A stretch of 64,000 nt of DNA from CAVQCJ01 sp963771835 (GTDB lineage: Bacteria; Actinomycetota; Actinomycetes; Prado026). Under the pieces are notes generated by a model, which searched no databases, was not told the origin of the DNA, and saw only the letters and a list, made by a program, of their open reading frames with translations. The position numbers and the translations under genes are program-made. Below, one piece after another: positions 23,225-32,457 of this stretch; the first letter of the stretch is position 1; every line of letters starts with the position of its first letter. The stretch is from the NCBI GenBank assembly GCA_963771835.1, contig CAVYVA010000002.1:124001-188000 (forward strand), in the 5' to 3' direction.

Positions 23225-25597
23225 TCAGGAGGCCTCCGGGTCACTGGGGCCCAGCACGGTCCGGCGCAAGCCGCGCTCGACGGCCCCGATCAGGTACGGC
23301 CGCAGCTCCCGAGCCGGGATGATCGCGTGCACGGAACCGACGGCGCGCGCCCGCTCGATGTCGTGGACCTGCTCGAAGTCCCTGGCCACCTCGCCGAGCT
23401 TCGCCGAGCGCACCGCGACCCGCAGGTCCGCGAGCTCGACGCGCAGGCGCGCGCGGTCCGGGTCGTCGGCCTCGGCCAGGCGGGCCTCCATCGCCGCGAC
23501 CCGGGCGTCCTGGGACGTGCGAGTCGCCACCTCGCGCGAGAACACGACCGCCGCGGCCGGCGCACCGCCGATCACCGATGCGAACGAGCCTTCGACGGCG
23601 ATCACTTCCATGTTGTCGTTCAGGACGCCGGAGAAGACGACGAACGCTCCCCCGTGGTAGCGCGAGATCACGCAGAAGACGATCGGGCCGTCGAAGTTCA
23701 CGATCGCCCGTCCGATCTCGGCGCCGTACTCGAGCTGCATCTTGCTCAGCGACTCCGGTGAGCCGTCGAACCCGGACAGGTTCGCCAGCACGACCAGGGG
23801 TCGGTTGCCGCTGGCGGCGTTGACGGCCCGTGCCGTCTTCTTCGACGACATCGGGAACAGCGTCCCGGCGGTCCACTGGTCCGGGCCGTCGGCCGGGTAC
23901 CAGCCCTTGCGAGGGATCGGCCTGGACTCGATGCCGAGCACCGTGACCGGGTAGCCGCCGAGGTGGGCGTCCACAACGACGCTCGTGTCGGCGTCCGCCA
24001 TCCCGGCCCACCGTTCCAGCACGGCGTGGTCCTGGTCGACCACGGCCGCCATGACCGTACGGATGTCGAAGGGTTGCTTGCGCTCGTGGTTGACCTCGTC
24101 GGAGAAGATGTCGCCCACGGTCCTGAAGTCGCTGCCGGGATGGACGTGCGGGTAGCTGCGCACGTCACGGTCGTGCGGGTCCTGGGTGCCGGCCCGTCGC
24201 GCGGTGCGCTCCCCCGGCGCGACGTACGCGTGCTCGTAGTGCGCGAACAGAACGCCGCACGCGGCGGTCAGGTTGGGCGCCCAGTACTGCGCCTGCCCGT
24301 TGGGCCCCATGACCCGGTCGTACCCGCCGATCCCGAAGTTGTCTTCGGCCGACACGCCCCCCGAATAGTCCAGAGAGTGCTTGCCGGTCAGCACCATCGC
24401 ACTGTCCGGCGTCATGACCAGGATGCCCTTGGTGTGCATCAGCATGGTCGCCTCGGCGTTCCAGTACGGTTGCGCGCCGACGTTGATCCCGGCGACGACC
24501 ACGTTCACCTCGCCGCCGGCCTGGGTGAAGGTGATCAACCGGCGCAGGGCTCGCGCGACCCAGTCCATGTTCTCGGTGCCGCTGGCCATCGAGATCATCG
24601 CACCGGAGGACAGCGCGAACCACTCCACCGGCACCGCCAGCTCTTCGGCGAGGTCGAGCGCGGCGATGACCAGCGCACACTCCGGCTCTGCCACCGAACC
24701 CAGCGCCTTGGTCGGGTCGCCGAGCAGAGCGACGCGGACCATGCCTTCGGGGTAGCGGGCGGACGGCGTCGAGACCAGACCGGCGACGATCGCCGCCCGG
24801 TTGTGCCCCGGCGCGCGGTCCACCGGCACGAGCCGGCCGGTCTCGTCCAGGTCGTGCTCGACGAAGCTACCGGCGGCTCCGGTGATCAGCGGGACGATCT
24901 CGTACGGGTAGACGGCCCCGCGGGCCCGCGATCGCCGCACCTTCTGCGTGTACTCGTCCAGCGTCGCCAGCGGCTCCGTCGGCGGCGACGTCACCGTCAC
25001 ACCGACGCCCGCGCCGGGTCGGTACGAGAACAGCAGCGCCACCTCCCTGGGCGCGGTGTCCGGCTGGTCCAGGAGGCGGGCCAGCAGCATGATCTCCTCC
25101 AGCCCCGCGCCGACCGTCAAGGGTGCGGTCGCTCGGGCGAAACCGCTCAGCTCCTCCAGGGTGACCTCGATCGGGGGCCACACGTACAGGAAGATGCGGT
25201 TGGCATCCAGCCGCCGTCCGGTCCCACGCTCGGTCTGGGCACCGCGGATGCTCTCCAGGCAGGCCGCCAGCGAGCGCTCGAGGGCGGGGAACGCGACGAC
25301 GTGACCGGCGGCGTCCCGCAACGGTGTGACGTCCCGAACCTCCGCCACGGCCACGAGCCGCTGGTCGTCGGCGTTGTCCGGCGCTACGCAGTGGAAGAGG
25401 TAGGTGTCCTCCGCCGAACGAAGCCGCGTGCCATCGAAGTTCTTCAGCCGCCACAGGTCGAGACGCTGACCGGTCAACGGATGCATGCCGCGGATCACGC
25501 GCTCCTCCACCATCCGCCCGTGCGCGGGCCGGAAGGTGAGCTGCAGTACCTGCGACCCGTCGTGGCTGCACGTGGTGACGGTCACCCGCCGGCCGGC
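23225..25597 (-). CDS. Single-chain acyl-CoA carboxylase, carboxyltransferase part (after frame break)
   Basis: About 790 residues continuing the upstream fragment in another frame from VTVTTCSHDGSQVLQLTF onward. It carries the second half of the central region and a complete carboxyltransferase pair. The first subdomain contains VPVEWFALSSGAMISMASG and NVVVAGINVGAQPYWNAEATM; the second contains NRPLVVLANLSGFDGSPESL, FCVISRYHGGAFVVFSG, and the ending VGSVHAIIPARELRPYLIGAVERGLRR. These resemble the beta and alpha carboxyltransferase folds of acetyl/propionyl-CoA carboxylases fused as in eukaryotic ACC. With the N-terminal part the protein would have about 1837 residues. Expression as one chain needs the reading frame restored at 25598-25601. 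Confidence 0.85.
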   Translation of the reverse strand, partial: AGRRVTVTTCSHDGSQVLQLTFRPAHGRMVEERVIRGMHPLTGQRLDLWRLKNFDGTRLRSAEDTYLFHCVAPDNADDQRLVAVAEVRDVTPLRDAAGHVVAFPALERSLAACLESIRGAQTERGTGRRLDANRIFLYVWPPIEVTLEELSGFARATAPLTVGAGLEEIMLLARLLDQPDTAPREVALLFSYRPGAGVGVTVTSPPTEPLATLDEYTQKVRRSRARGAVYPYEIVPLITGAAGSFVEHDLDETGRLVPVDRAPGHNRAAIVAGLVSTPSARYPEGMVRVALLGDPTKALGSVAEPECALVIAALDLAEELAVPVEWFALSSGAMISMASGTENMDWVARALRRLITFTQAGGEVNVVVAGINVGAQPYWNAEATMLMHTKGILVMTPDSAMVLTGKHSLDYSGGVSAEDNFGIGGYDRVMGPNGQAQYWAPNLTAACGVLFAHYEHAYVAPGERTARRAGTQDPHDRDVRSYPHVHPGSDFRTVGDIFSDEVNHERKQPFDIRTVMAAVVDQDHAVLERWAGMADADTSVVVDAHLGGYPVTVLGIESRPIPRKGWYPADGPDQWTAGTLFPMSSKKTARAVNAASGNRPLVVLANLSGFDGSPESLSKMQLEYGAEIGRAIVNFDGPIVFCVISRYHGGAFVVFSGVLNDNMEVIAVEGSFASVIGGAPAAAVVFSREVATRTSQDARVAAMEARLAEADDPDRARLRVELADLRVAVRSAKLGEVARDFEQVHDIERARAVGSVHAIIPARELRPYLIGAVERGLRRTVLGPSDPEAS

Positions 25598-25607
25598 GAG
25601 CGAGCGC
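25596..25607. repeat. GCGA tandem repeat at the carboxylase frame break
   Basis: GCGA-GCGA-GCGC on the plus strand reads GCGCTCGCTCGC on the coding strand. Removing one TCGC unit gives GCG CTC GCC GGC CGG CGG GTG and restores a single frame. A 4-base duplication is therefore the simplest cause of the break. Confidence 0.75.
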
Positions 25608-28600
25608 CGGCACCTCGCCCAGCGCGCCGGCCAGTGCTTCCGCGACCGAGTCCGCGTCCTCGGAGAGCGCGCTCGACGACAGATACACGTCGGTGACGAC
25701 GTTCGTCGGGTCGTCGACCTTCGCAGCCAGGCGCCCGGCACCCGCCAGTACTGCCGGCAGCTCGGCGGCCTTGCCCATGGTCGAGATGAGGTGCAGACGC
25801 TTCCCGCTCAGGTCGAACGCCCCCGTCACGAACTGCTGACCGTCGATGCGCGTGGCGTGGACCTCCTCCAGCCGGCGGATCTTGTAGTACCGGCGGGTGA
25901 GCACCTCGAGCATCGGCTCGACACCGGAGCCGTCGAGTGCGACGCGCTGGGCCAGCAGCCGGATGAGCGGTTCCGGGCTGGCCGCCATGGCCTCGATCCG
26001 TTGCGCGCGGTCCGCGGCCTCCGGATGCCCGTCGAGGTGGCGCAGGTGCTCGCGCACACCGGCGTAGATCGTCTCCCGCGCCTGCTCGATCAGCGGCTGG
26101 TCGAAGAGCCGGAAGCGGATGCTTCGGGCCAGGTCGCCCAACGCTGGGTAGCGCAGCTGCGTGGCCACGATCAGCCGGTCGAGGACCTCCCCGATCTCGT
26201 CGTGCGCGGGGCCCGTGGCCAGGTCGTCCTGCCCGAGCCATCGCTCGAGGAGTGCGGTGACGACCGGGATCTGGTCGGGTGCCCGCTCCTGAGCCAGGAA
26301 CATCCGGTAGACGGCCTCCTCGAGCTCGGGACCCGGAGCCAGGTCGCCGACGCCGTAGTGGCGCAGCGCTCGCGACAGCTTCGCGCGGAACGCAGCCGGG
26401 AGGTTCTCCCGTTCGAGGTCCAGGGAGTGCAGGTAGGTGTGGAAGTACTCGCGCGGGCTGTGGACGCGCTCGTCGGGATCCTCCTCCTCCCTGGTGGGGC
26501 GGTTGCGGGACAGCTCGCACAGGTCCGCGAACGTCGTGAGCAGCGCGAGCTCCTCGCGACCGAGCTCGGCAGCGTCCAGCGCCGCCCCGTCGCGCAGCTC
26601 GCCGTAGCCTGCGACCAGCGACTTGGCACGGCTGGCGCTGACGTCGTAGCCGGTGATCACCGCTCGCAGTGCTTCCAGCAGCTCACGCGCGCGCGTCGAC
26701 GGGTCGGGCAGAACGCCGGACGTCCATTCCGTGAAGGCGACCCGCGGAGCGTCGGAGACCGTCCGTCGCTGAGCCGGCCGATTGATGTGCAGCAGCGGCT
26801 GCCCGGCGTCGACCTGGGAGTTGACGGTCGCGACGACATCGCGCACCGCCCCCGAGTGCGGGGCCCGCACAGCCGTCTCCATCTTCATGCTTTCGAGTAC
26901 GGCGACGGTCGCTCCGGCCTCGACGTCGTCCCCGGGCTTGACGAGCACCGCGACCACTACCGCCGGGGCTGGTGCGCGAACCACCCCGGTCTCATCCCTT
27001 GCGATCCGGTGGCTGACACCGTCGACCTCGACCAGGTGGTCGCTGTGGCCGGCGACCGACACGATGCGGAAGGGGAGCTCCCCCCGGACGGCGAGCCGGC
27101 TCTCGAACGCACTCAGGCGGTCGACGTCGACGTCGACGAGTCCCCCGTCGACCTCCAGCCGATAGCGGCGGTACCCGACCCGGGCCACGACCAGCCGGTA
27201 AGTCTGCGTCCGGTACCCGAGCTCGACGCCGCGACCGACCGCGTCGTTCGCGCGGGGCCTGCCACCGCGAGCGGACGCCAGGAACGCTTCCCGCTCGACT
27301 GCCTCCTCGGCATCGTAGACATCGATCGCCGCAGCCAGCAGGGCGATGTCCGCGTGCCGTGGCGGTGCTTTCGGCGTCGAAGCGCTGGTGCGGTCCAGCC
27401 AGCCGGTGTCGGCTGTCCCGGACACGACTTCGGGACGGCCGACCAGATCGAGCAGGAACGACTTCGTGGTCATGCCACCGCGGATCACGACGGTGGTCTC
27501 GCGCAAGGCGCAACGCAACCTGGCCAACGCCTCGGGGCGGTCGCGCCCCCAGGCGATGATCTTGGCAACCATCGAGTCGTGGTCCGGCGGGATCTCGTCG
27601 CCCGCAGCGATCCCGGTGTCCACACGGATGCCTGGACCTGAAGGCAGCTGGAGGAGGACCACCCGGCCCGGGGCCGGCGCGAACCCTTGGTCGGCGTCCT
27701 GCGCGTTGAGGCGGACCTCGATCGAGTGGCCGACCTCCGGCGGCGGTTCTCCGACCAGGCGCTCGCCGCCGGCGATCAGCAGCTGCAGCTTGACCAGGTC
27801 GAGACCCGTTGTCACCTCGGTGACCGCGTGCTCGACCTGCAGCCGCGTGCTCACCTCCAGGAAGGCGAACGACTTCTCGGTCGGCTGGTACAGGAACTCG
27901 ACCGTGCCGACGCCGCGGTATCGGGCTGCCCGCACGAGCGAGATGGCTGCTTCGCGCAGCCGGTCCTCTTGTTCGGTGCTCAGGGCCGGCGACCTGGACT
28001 CCTCGACCAGCTTCTGGTTGCGTCGCTGGATCGAGCAGTCGCGGACTCCAGGTGCCCACACCGTGCCGTAGGCGTCGGCAATGATCTGCACCTCTATGTG
28101 CCGGCCTCCGACGACCAGCCGCTCGAGATACACCACCGGGTCACCGAAGGTTCGGGACGCCTCAGTCCGGGTTCGGACGAACGCGTCGTCGAGCTCGTCA
28201 GCTGACTGGACGACACGGATGCCTCGCCCGCCGCCACCGCTCCTGGCTCTGACGATGAGCGGGTACCCGATCCGAAGGGCATGCGCAGCGGCTTCCGCCA
28301 CGGTGTCGATGGGGCCGCCGCTCCAGGCGGCGACCGGGACGCCGCACTCCTCGGCCAGCAGCTTGGCCTCGATCTTGTCGCCCAGCCTGCGCATCGCCGC
28401 CGGCGGCGGACCGATGAACAGCACCCCCAGGCGTTCGCACAGGTCGGCGAAGAGCGGGTCCTCGGCCACGAAGCCCCAGCCCACCCATGCCGCGTCGGCG
28501 CGGCTGTCCACCAGGGCCCGTTCGAGCTCTTCGTGATCGAGGTAGGCACCACCGGCGCCAAGGACGTCGCGCAGGCACACCGCCTCGTCGGCCGCGCGCA

Positions 28601-28742
28601 CGAACAGCGCCCGCCGCTCCGCCTGAGTGTGCAGGGCGATCACCCGGATGCCCCATCCGTGCTGCTCGTTCAGCTCGCGGACCGCTCGGATCAGCCGGAT
28701 CGCGGGCTCACCACGATTGACGACTGCGACCCGGCTGAACAT
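25602..28742 (-). CDS. Single-chain acyl-CoA carboxylase, biotin carboxylase, BCCP and central part (before frame break)
   Basis: About 1047 residues. The order is a biotin carboxylase (1-450: FSRVAVVNRGEPAIR, glycine loop RARSGGGGRGIRVV, FLEVSTRLQVEHAVTE), then a linker, then a biotinyl domain with VLESMKMETAV (Lys620). A long helical central region follows (about 690-1047), like that of eukaryotic acetyl-CoA carboxylase. It makes malonyl-CoA or another carboxyacyl-CoA using ATP and bicarbonate. GGAGG lies seven bases before the ATG. The frame as given runs on to a stop at 24867, but those last 245 codons are arginine-rich and non-coding. Coding continues in the other frame after a 4-base repeat. 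Confidence 0.88.
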
Positions 28743-28882
28743 CGCGCAACCTCCATCGACGAGCTGGTTCGGCGATCCGGAGGCTTGCGCTCTTCCGGAC
28801 TCTGCACGATCTCAATCCGCTCATCCCGGCGTGGTCGCTCGGAACGATGGGTGCGAGGGCCTCGTCAGCGGACATCAGCCTG

Positions 28883-29263
28883 TCATCGAGAGCCTTGCGC
28901 CGCGAACGCGACCCGTCCGTCATCCTTGTGCTGGCGCCCGTGGTCGGTGTCAGCCGGGGGCGTGCTGCGGGCGTTCGTGTCTTGCCGCAGCCTCCGGCGC
29001 AGGAGGTCCCGGTCACGCCGGCTGCGACCGCCCCACACTCCCTCGAGCCCGGGGATGTCCTGCGCCCACTGCCGGCAGGCCGCCATCACCGGGCAGATGA
29101 TGCACAGTCGCTTCGCCTCCGCCTCCTGGGCCCGAGCTGCCTGTCCGACACCGACGGGGAAGAAGAGGTCGGGGTCGATCACCGGGTTGGCGCAGAGCGC
29201 ATGGGCGCGCCAATGCGTCACGGGTCGGTCGAGCACAGCCGGTCCGCCTCTGCCACTGTTCAT
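28883..29263 (-). CDS. WhiB-family iron-sulfur transcription factor
   Basis: About 126 residues. Four cysteines are in WhiB spacing: ALCAN, then CIICPVMAAC. These bind a 4Fe-4S cluster that senses oxygen or nitric oxide. GVWGG is the conserved turn that contacts the primary sigma factor, and the basic tail (RSRRDRDLLRRRLRQ) is the DNA contact. The ATG at 29263 has GAGG upstream. It lies 140 bases before the carboxylase gene on the same strand and may control it. The exact WhiB subclass is not determined. Confidence 0.92.
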   Translation of the reverse strand: MNSGRGGPAVLDRPVTHWRAHALCANPVIDPDLFFPVGVGQAARAQEAEAKRLCIICPVMAACRQWAQDIPGLEGVWGGRSRRDRDLLRRRLRQDTNARSTPPADTDHGRQHKDDGRVAFAAQGSR

Positions 29264-29389
29264 TGATCGCCTCACGAGACCAGGTTCGTCACAAGGACGT
29301 GTCACCGGGTCTGGGGCAGCACGAAGACTCTCGTCGCTGCCAACGTACGCTCCGGCCCACTCCCTGACAATGGGCGCCACGAGCCGCCC

Positions 29390-30119
29390 TCAGCGGGCTG
29401 TGAGGTCCGGGAGGCTCGCGGGATCGGTGAGCACGGTGACCGCGACGACGCCCAGGCGCAGGCCATGGTTGCGGCAGTATGCCCGCAGCATCGTGAAGGC
29501 CTCGTCGACACCGCAGCCGTGGATCTGGGCGATCGCGCCCTTGGCTTGTTCGATGATGACGCGGCTGTTCAGAGCGTTCTGCAGCTGTTCCGCCAGGAGC
29601 TCGCCGCGGTGCACCGCCCGCTCCTGGAGCAAGCCGATCGTGGCGACGTCAGCCAGAGCCTGCACGACGTGCACGTCGGCTGTCTCCATGAGTCCGACAT
29701 CGGTACCGAAGAGGTTCAAGGTGCCGATCACGTGTTGTCGCAGTCGCAGCGGGAACGCGTGCACGGAACGGAACCCGGCTGCGACCGCGCGAGGAGCGAA
29801 CTGCCGGCCAGGCGCTCCCGGCCTCGCCCAGGTCCGCTGCGCTGACCGCCACCCCGGTCCGGTAACAGTCCTGGCACGGACCCTCCCGAGCCTGCAGCTG
29901 GAACAGCTCGAGGAGCTCGGTCTGCTCGTCCGAGGCGGCCATGAACTGCAGCCGGCCTTCAGGGTCGGCCAGCAGCAGTCCGGCGGCCGCAGCCCCCACC
30001 AGCTCGGAGGTGCGGGCTGTCACCATCTGCAGGAACTCGATCAGGTCGAACTCGTCAACGAGGGTGTCGGCGACCTCGACGAAGACCTCGGCGACACGCT
30101 CCGCGGGCAGTGTGGTCAT
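29390..30119 (-). CDS. GAF-ANTAR RNA-binding regulator (one-base frame break)
   Basis: A reconstructed protein of about 242 residues. A GAF sensor domain (about 25-155, with AREGPCQDCYRTGVAV and FPLRLRQHVIGTLNLFG) precedes an ANTAR domain (about 170-230: LNSRVIIEQAKGAIAQIHGCGVDEAFTMLRAYC). ANTAR domains bind paired hairpins in mRNA leaders and act as antiterminators. The frame breaks at an extra base at 29801 in the GAF domain; removing it gives WPAFAPRAVAAGFRSVHAF, a normal GAF strand. Start at 30119. It is the downstream member of a tandem pair with the gene at 30151. Confidence 0.82.
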
Positions 30120-30150
30120 CGCAGGCGTCCCTTCGGTGGATGCCGACGGT

Positions 30151-30882
30151 TCATCGGACGTCCCGAGTCAGAGTCAGTCTACGGTCGATGACGTCGCGGG
30201 CGACGTCGCCGAGGCGACGGTCGTGGGCATAAGCGTAGGCCCGCAGCCGGACCAGCGCCTCGGCCAGGCTGACCCGCAGCTGCACCATGACCATCCCTTG
30301 GGCCTGATGAATGTGGAACTGGGACTCGAGCGCGTCGTCGAGGCCGGCGGGGATCCGGCCGGCCGCAGCCCCAGCCTGCCCGTCCAGCACGGTCGCCGTG
30401 GCGGTCTCTGCGAAGGCGAAGGCCTCGGTCAGCGCGCCCCCCGACAGCGCTCCTGGCCGGGCGCGGAAGACGTCGAGGGCACCCAGACGGGCCGCGCCGA
30501 CCTGCAGAGGGAACGCGAAGACCGCCCGCACGCCTCGGTCCTGGGCCGCCGGCACGAATCCCGGCCACCGCGTCGCGACGACCTCGGCGAGGTCGGGGAC
30601 CAGCACTGCCCGTCCGGTGGCAAACGCGTCGAGGCACGGCCCCTCGCCGAACGTGAACTGCACCTCCTCGAGGAGCCCGCCGGTCGTGTCCGAGGCTGCC
30701 ACCGTCGCCAACGATCGGGTGTCCGTCACCAGGCTCACGGCCACCGCAGAGGCCGGCAGTGCGCGAGCTGCAGCGAGGCACAGCCGCCGCAGCCGGCCCG
30801 CAGTCCCTGCGCCCGCGTCCGACCCAGGCTCGGCGGCGATCAGCTCGCGGACATGGGCCAACGACCCGTCCACGGTCCTCAC
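30151..30882 (-). CDS. GAF-ANTAR RNA-binding regulator (intact)
   Basis: A protein of 243 residues. The GAF domain lies at about 25-165 (FTFGEGPCLDAFATGRAVLV, GVRAVFAFPLQVGAARLGALDVFR). The ANTAR domain is at the C-terminus (about 185-235: LESQFHIHQAQGMVMVQLRVSLAEALVRLRAYAYAHD). Such proteins change transcription termination on target leaders in response to a small-molecule or redox signal. GTG start, with AAGG upstream. It is 32 bases ahead of the paralogous gene and probably co-transcribed with it. Targets are unknown. Confidence 0.88.
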   Translation of the reverse strand: MRTVDGSLAHVRELIAAEPGSDAGAGTAGRLRRLCLAAARALPASAVAVSLVTDTRSLATVAASDTTGGLLEEVQFTFGEGPCLDAFATGRAVLVPDLAEVVATRWPGFVPAAQDRGVRAVFAFPLQVGAARLGALDVFRARPGALSGGALTEAFAFAETATATVLDGQAGAAAGRIPAGLDDALESQFHIHQAQGMVMVQLRVSLAEALVRLRAYAYAHDRRLGDVARDVIDRRLTLTRDVR

Positions 30883-31117
30883 ACCACCTTGCGTCGTGGG
30901 CGTCGTGGTCGTGGGTCTCGCGCCAGACGGCTACCGAGGAACCGGCACGGAACAGCCCGAACGGGACAGCCCCTGCATCGTTGGTGACTCTGCTGCATCC
31001 CTGCCCCACCTCGCATGGAGGCTGCCGAGGGCCAGGGCAGCGAAAGGAGCGACGAACACCGACGACGGTACTCGCACATGGGACGCCGGGCTGGTGCGCT
31101 TGTTGGGAGGCGGCCAA

Positions 31118-31137
31118 CCCTGGGTCGCAGGCTCGAG
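31118..31137 (+). repeat. Second copy of tRNA T-arm-like sequence
   Basis: CCCTGGGTCGCAGG is identical over 14 bases to 11737-11750, and TCGAG follows after one mismatch (19 of 20 matching). It lies in a 281-base gap with no convincing gene. The rest of the T arm and acceptor is not preserved, so this is a degraded or chance copy. It could mark the right end of an inserted segment. Confidence 0.4.
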
Positions 31138-31163
31138 TTCCGCCGACCGTAGCGGGCCGCAGA

Positions 31164-31418
31164 TCAGGCCACCTGTCCCGCGGTGGCATCCTCGTGCGTC
31201 TCGCGTTCGAAGATCAGCTCGTAGTACCTGGCGGCACCGAACGCAGCGACGCCCGGCGCGAAGATCTGCACGAGCCGCCAGCCGTCACGTGCATGCTCAC
31301 GCACGACGTCCTGGTAGCTGTTCCGAGCCTCGTCCTGCGGGCCGAGGAACGCCGAGAACCGGTACTCCCCGAGACGAACGAACTTGTACTCGAAGGCCTT
31401 GACCATCTGCGCGTCCAT
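31164..31418 (-). CDS. DUF4177-like protein
   Basis: A protein of 84 residues. KAFEYKFVRLGEYRF, then EHARDGWRLVQIFAPGV and YYELIFERE, make the strand-helix-strand pattern of DUF4177, short proteins in which a helix with GW(E/R)L lies between beta strands. The function is unknown. GGAGG lies eight bases before the ATG at 31418. It ends just to the right of the tRNA-like repeat. Confidence 0.72.
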   Translation of the reverse strand: MDAQMVKAFEYKFVRLGEYRFSAFLGPQDEARNSYQDVVREHARDGWRLVQIFAPGVAAFGAARYYELIFERETHEDATAGQVA

Positions 31419-31546
31419 CGTCTTCACCTCCACCCTCACGGTCTCGCGACGCGCAACAGCCGGGTAGAGGCCAACGGCCCCAGTACGCGCGGTGGCCAAG
31501 GTGGTTCTCGGCGGCGCACTCGCAGGGCGCCGTCTGTGCGTGCGAC

Positions 31547-31873
31547 CTAGAGCAGCTGCTCGGCCGCCGGCGGCATAGGTCCGCTCAGGTCCATGCCGTG
31601 CACCTCCGCGACCTTGCCGATGAACCACTGGTCGAAGGAGTCTCCGGACTGGGCCATGGAACCGACGTAGCCGTCCGAGCCGGGTCCATCCTGCACAACG
31701 ATGGCTACGTGACCACCGTCCGGGTTGGTCTGCAGCCATGCGTGGTGGGCCGTGAGTCCATGCCGGAGGTTCGAAGCGTCGAACTCGGCCTTGCGGGCAC
31801 CGGTCACCTCGGACATCCAGGCACGCCAGGTGTCGACCTTGTGCGGAAGGATCGGAGCTGCCATTGCGAACAC
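31547..31873 (-). CDS. Small ABM/DUF6176-like protein
   Basis: A protein of 108 residues. It begins with a hydrophobic strand (APILPHKVDTWRAWMSEV), continues RHGLTAHHAWLQTNPDGGHVAIVVQDG, and ends FDQWFIGKVAEVHGMDLSGP. This fits a small ferredoxin-like barrel as in DUF6176 or ABM proteins. GTG start with AGGGG upstream; an ATG nine bases later is the alternative. The function is unknown. It is the third such small barrel protein in the window. Confidence 0.62.
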   Translation of the reverse strand: MFAMAAPILPHKVDTWRAWMSEVTGARKAEFDASNLRHGLTAHHAWLQTNPDGGHVAIVVQDGPGSDGYVGSMAQSGDSFDQWFIGKVAEVHGMDLSGPMPPAAEQLL

Positions 31874-31995
31874 GCGGTTCCCCTAGCGTCGAGATCGGGG
31901 CAGCTCGGGTGAACTGTCGCCGTCACAGTCCTCTGTCTGCCGACCGAGCGCAATTCGACCGAGTGCAATGCCGGACGGGCTCAGCGGAAACGTGC

Positions 31996-32457
31996 TCAGG
32001 TCAGGTGCGCGGCCAGCCGGTCCAGGAACGGCCGCTGGCCCTCGACCAGCTTCGGCCTTCCGTCCTCCACGTCGAACCACTCGACGCGGTCCAGCTCGGG
32101 GAACTCCTCGATGCGTCCAGACCGGGGCGGCCACTCCATCGTGAACGTCCCCGGCATCGCCGTCGTCGGGTCCAGGTCTGCCTCGACCGCCCACACGGTG
32201 ACGACTTTGCCGGAGCGCTGGGTGACCTCGCCCAGCGAGACCAGGTCGCCCTCCGGGGCCGGCAGCCCGAGCTCCTCCTCGAACTCGCGCCGGGCCGCCT
32301 GCAACGCGGTCTCGTCCCCGTCGTACTGACCCTTGGGGATCGACCACCCGCCCAGGTCCCTGGCCGCCCACAACGGCCCGCCCATGTGTCCGAGCAGCAC
32401 CTCGACGCGCGCGCCGGAGCGCCGGAACAGCAGCAGGCCGGCGCTGCGTCTGACCAC
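31996..32457 (-). CDS. NUDIX hydrolase
   Basis: A protein of 153 residues. The Nudix box GQYDGDETALQAARREFEEELG is complete (spacing G-x5-E-x7-REFxEExG), so metal-dependent cleavage of a nucleoside diphosphate-linked substrate is expected. LLGHMGGPLWAARDLGGWSIPKG before it resembles the group of DUF1811-type/ADP-ribose or Ap4A-like hydrolases of actinomycetes. The substrate is not predictable. It is divergent from the DUF6325 gene, with 122 bases between. Confidence 0.88.
   Translation of the reverse strand: MVRRSAGLLLFRRSGARVEVLLGHMGGPLWAARDLGGWSIPKGQYDGDETALQAARREFEEELGLPAPEGDLVSLGEVTQRSGKVVTVWAVEADLDPTTAMPGTFTMEWPPRSGRIEEFPELDRVEWFDVEDGRPKLVEGQRPFLDRLAAHLT

Noticed and set aside
24867..25597. 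The continuation of the carboxylase N-terminal frame to its formal stop
   Set aside because: After the GCGA repeat the translation becomes Arg/Pro-rich without motifs, while the neighbouring frame carries the carboxyltransferase; so this stretch is not treated as coding in that frame.
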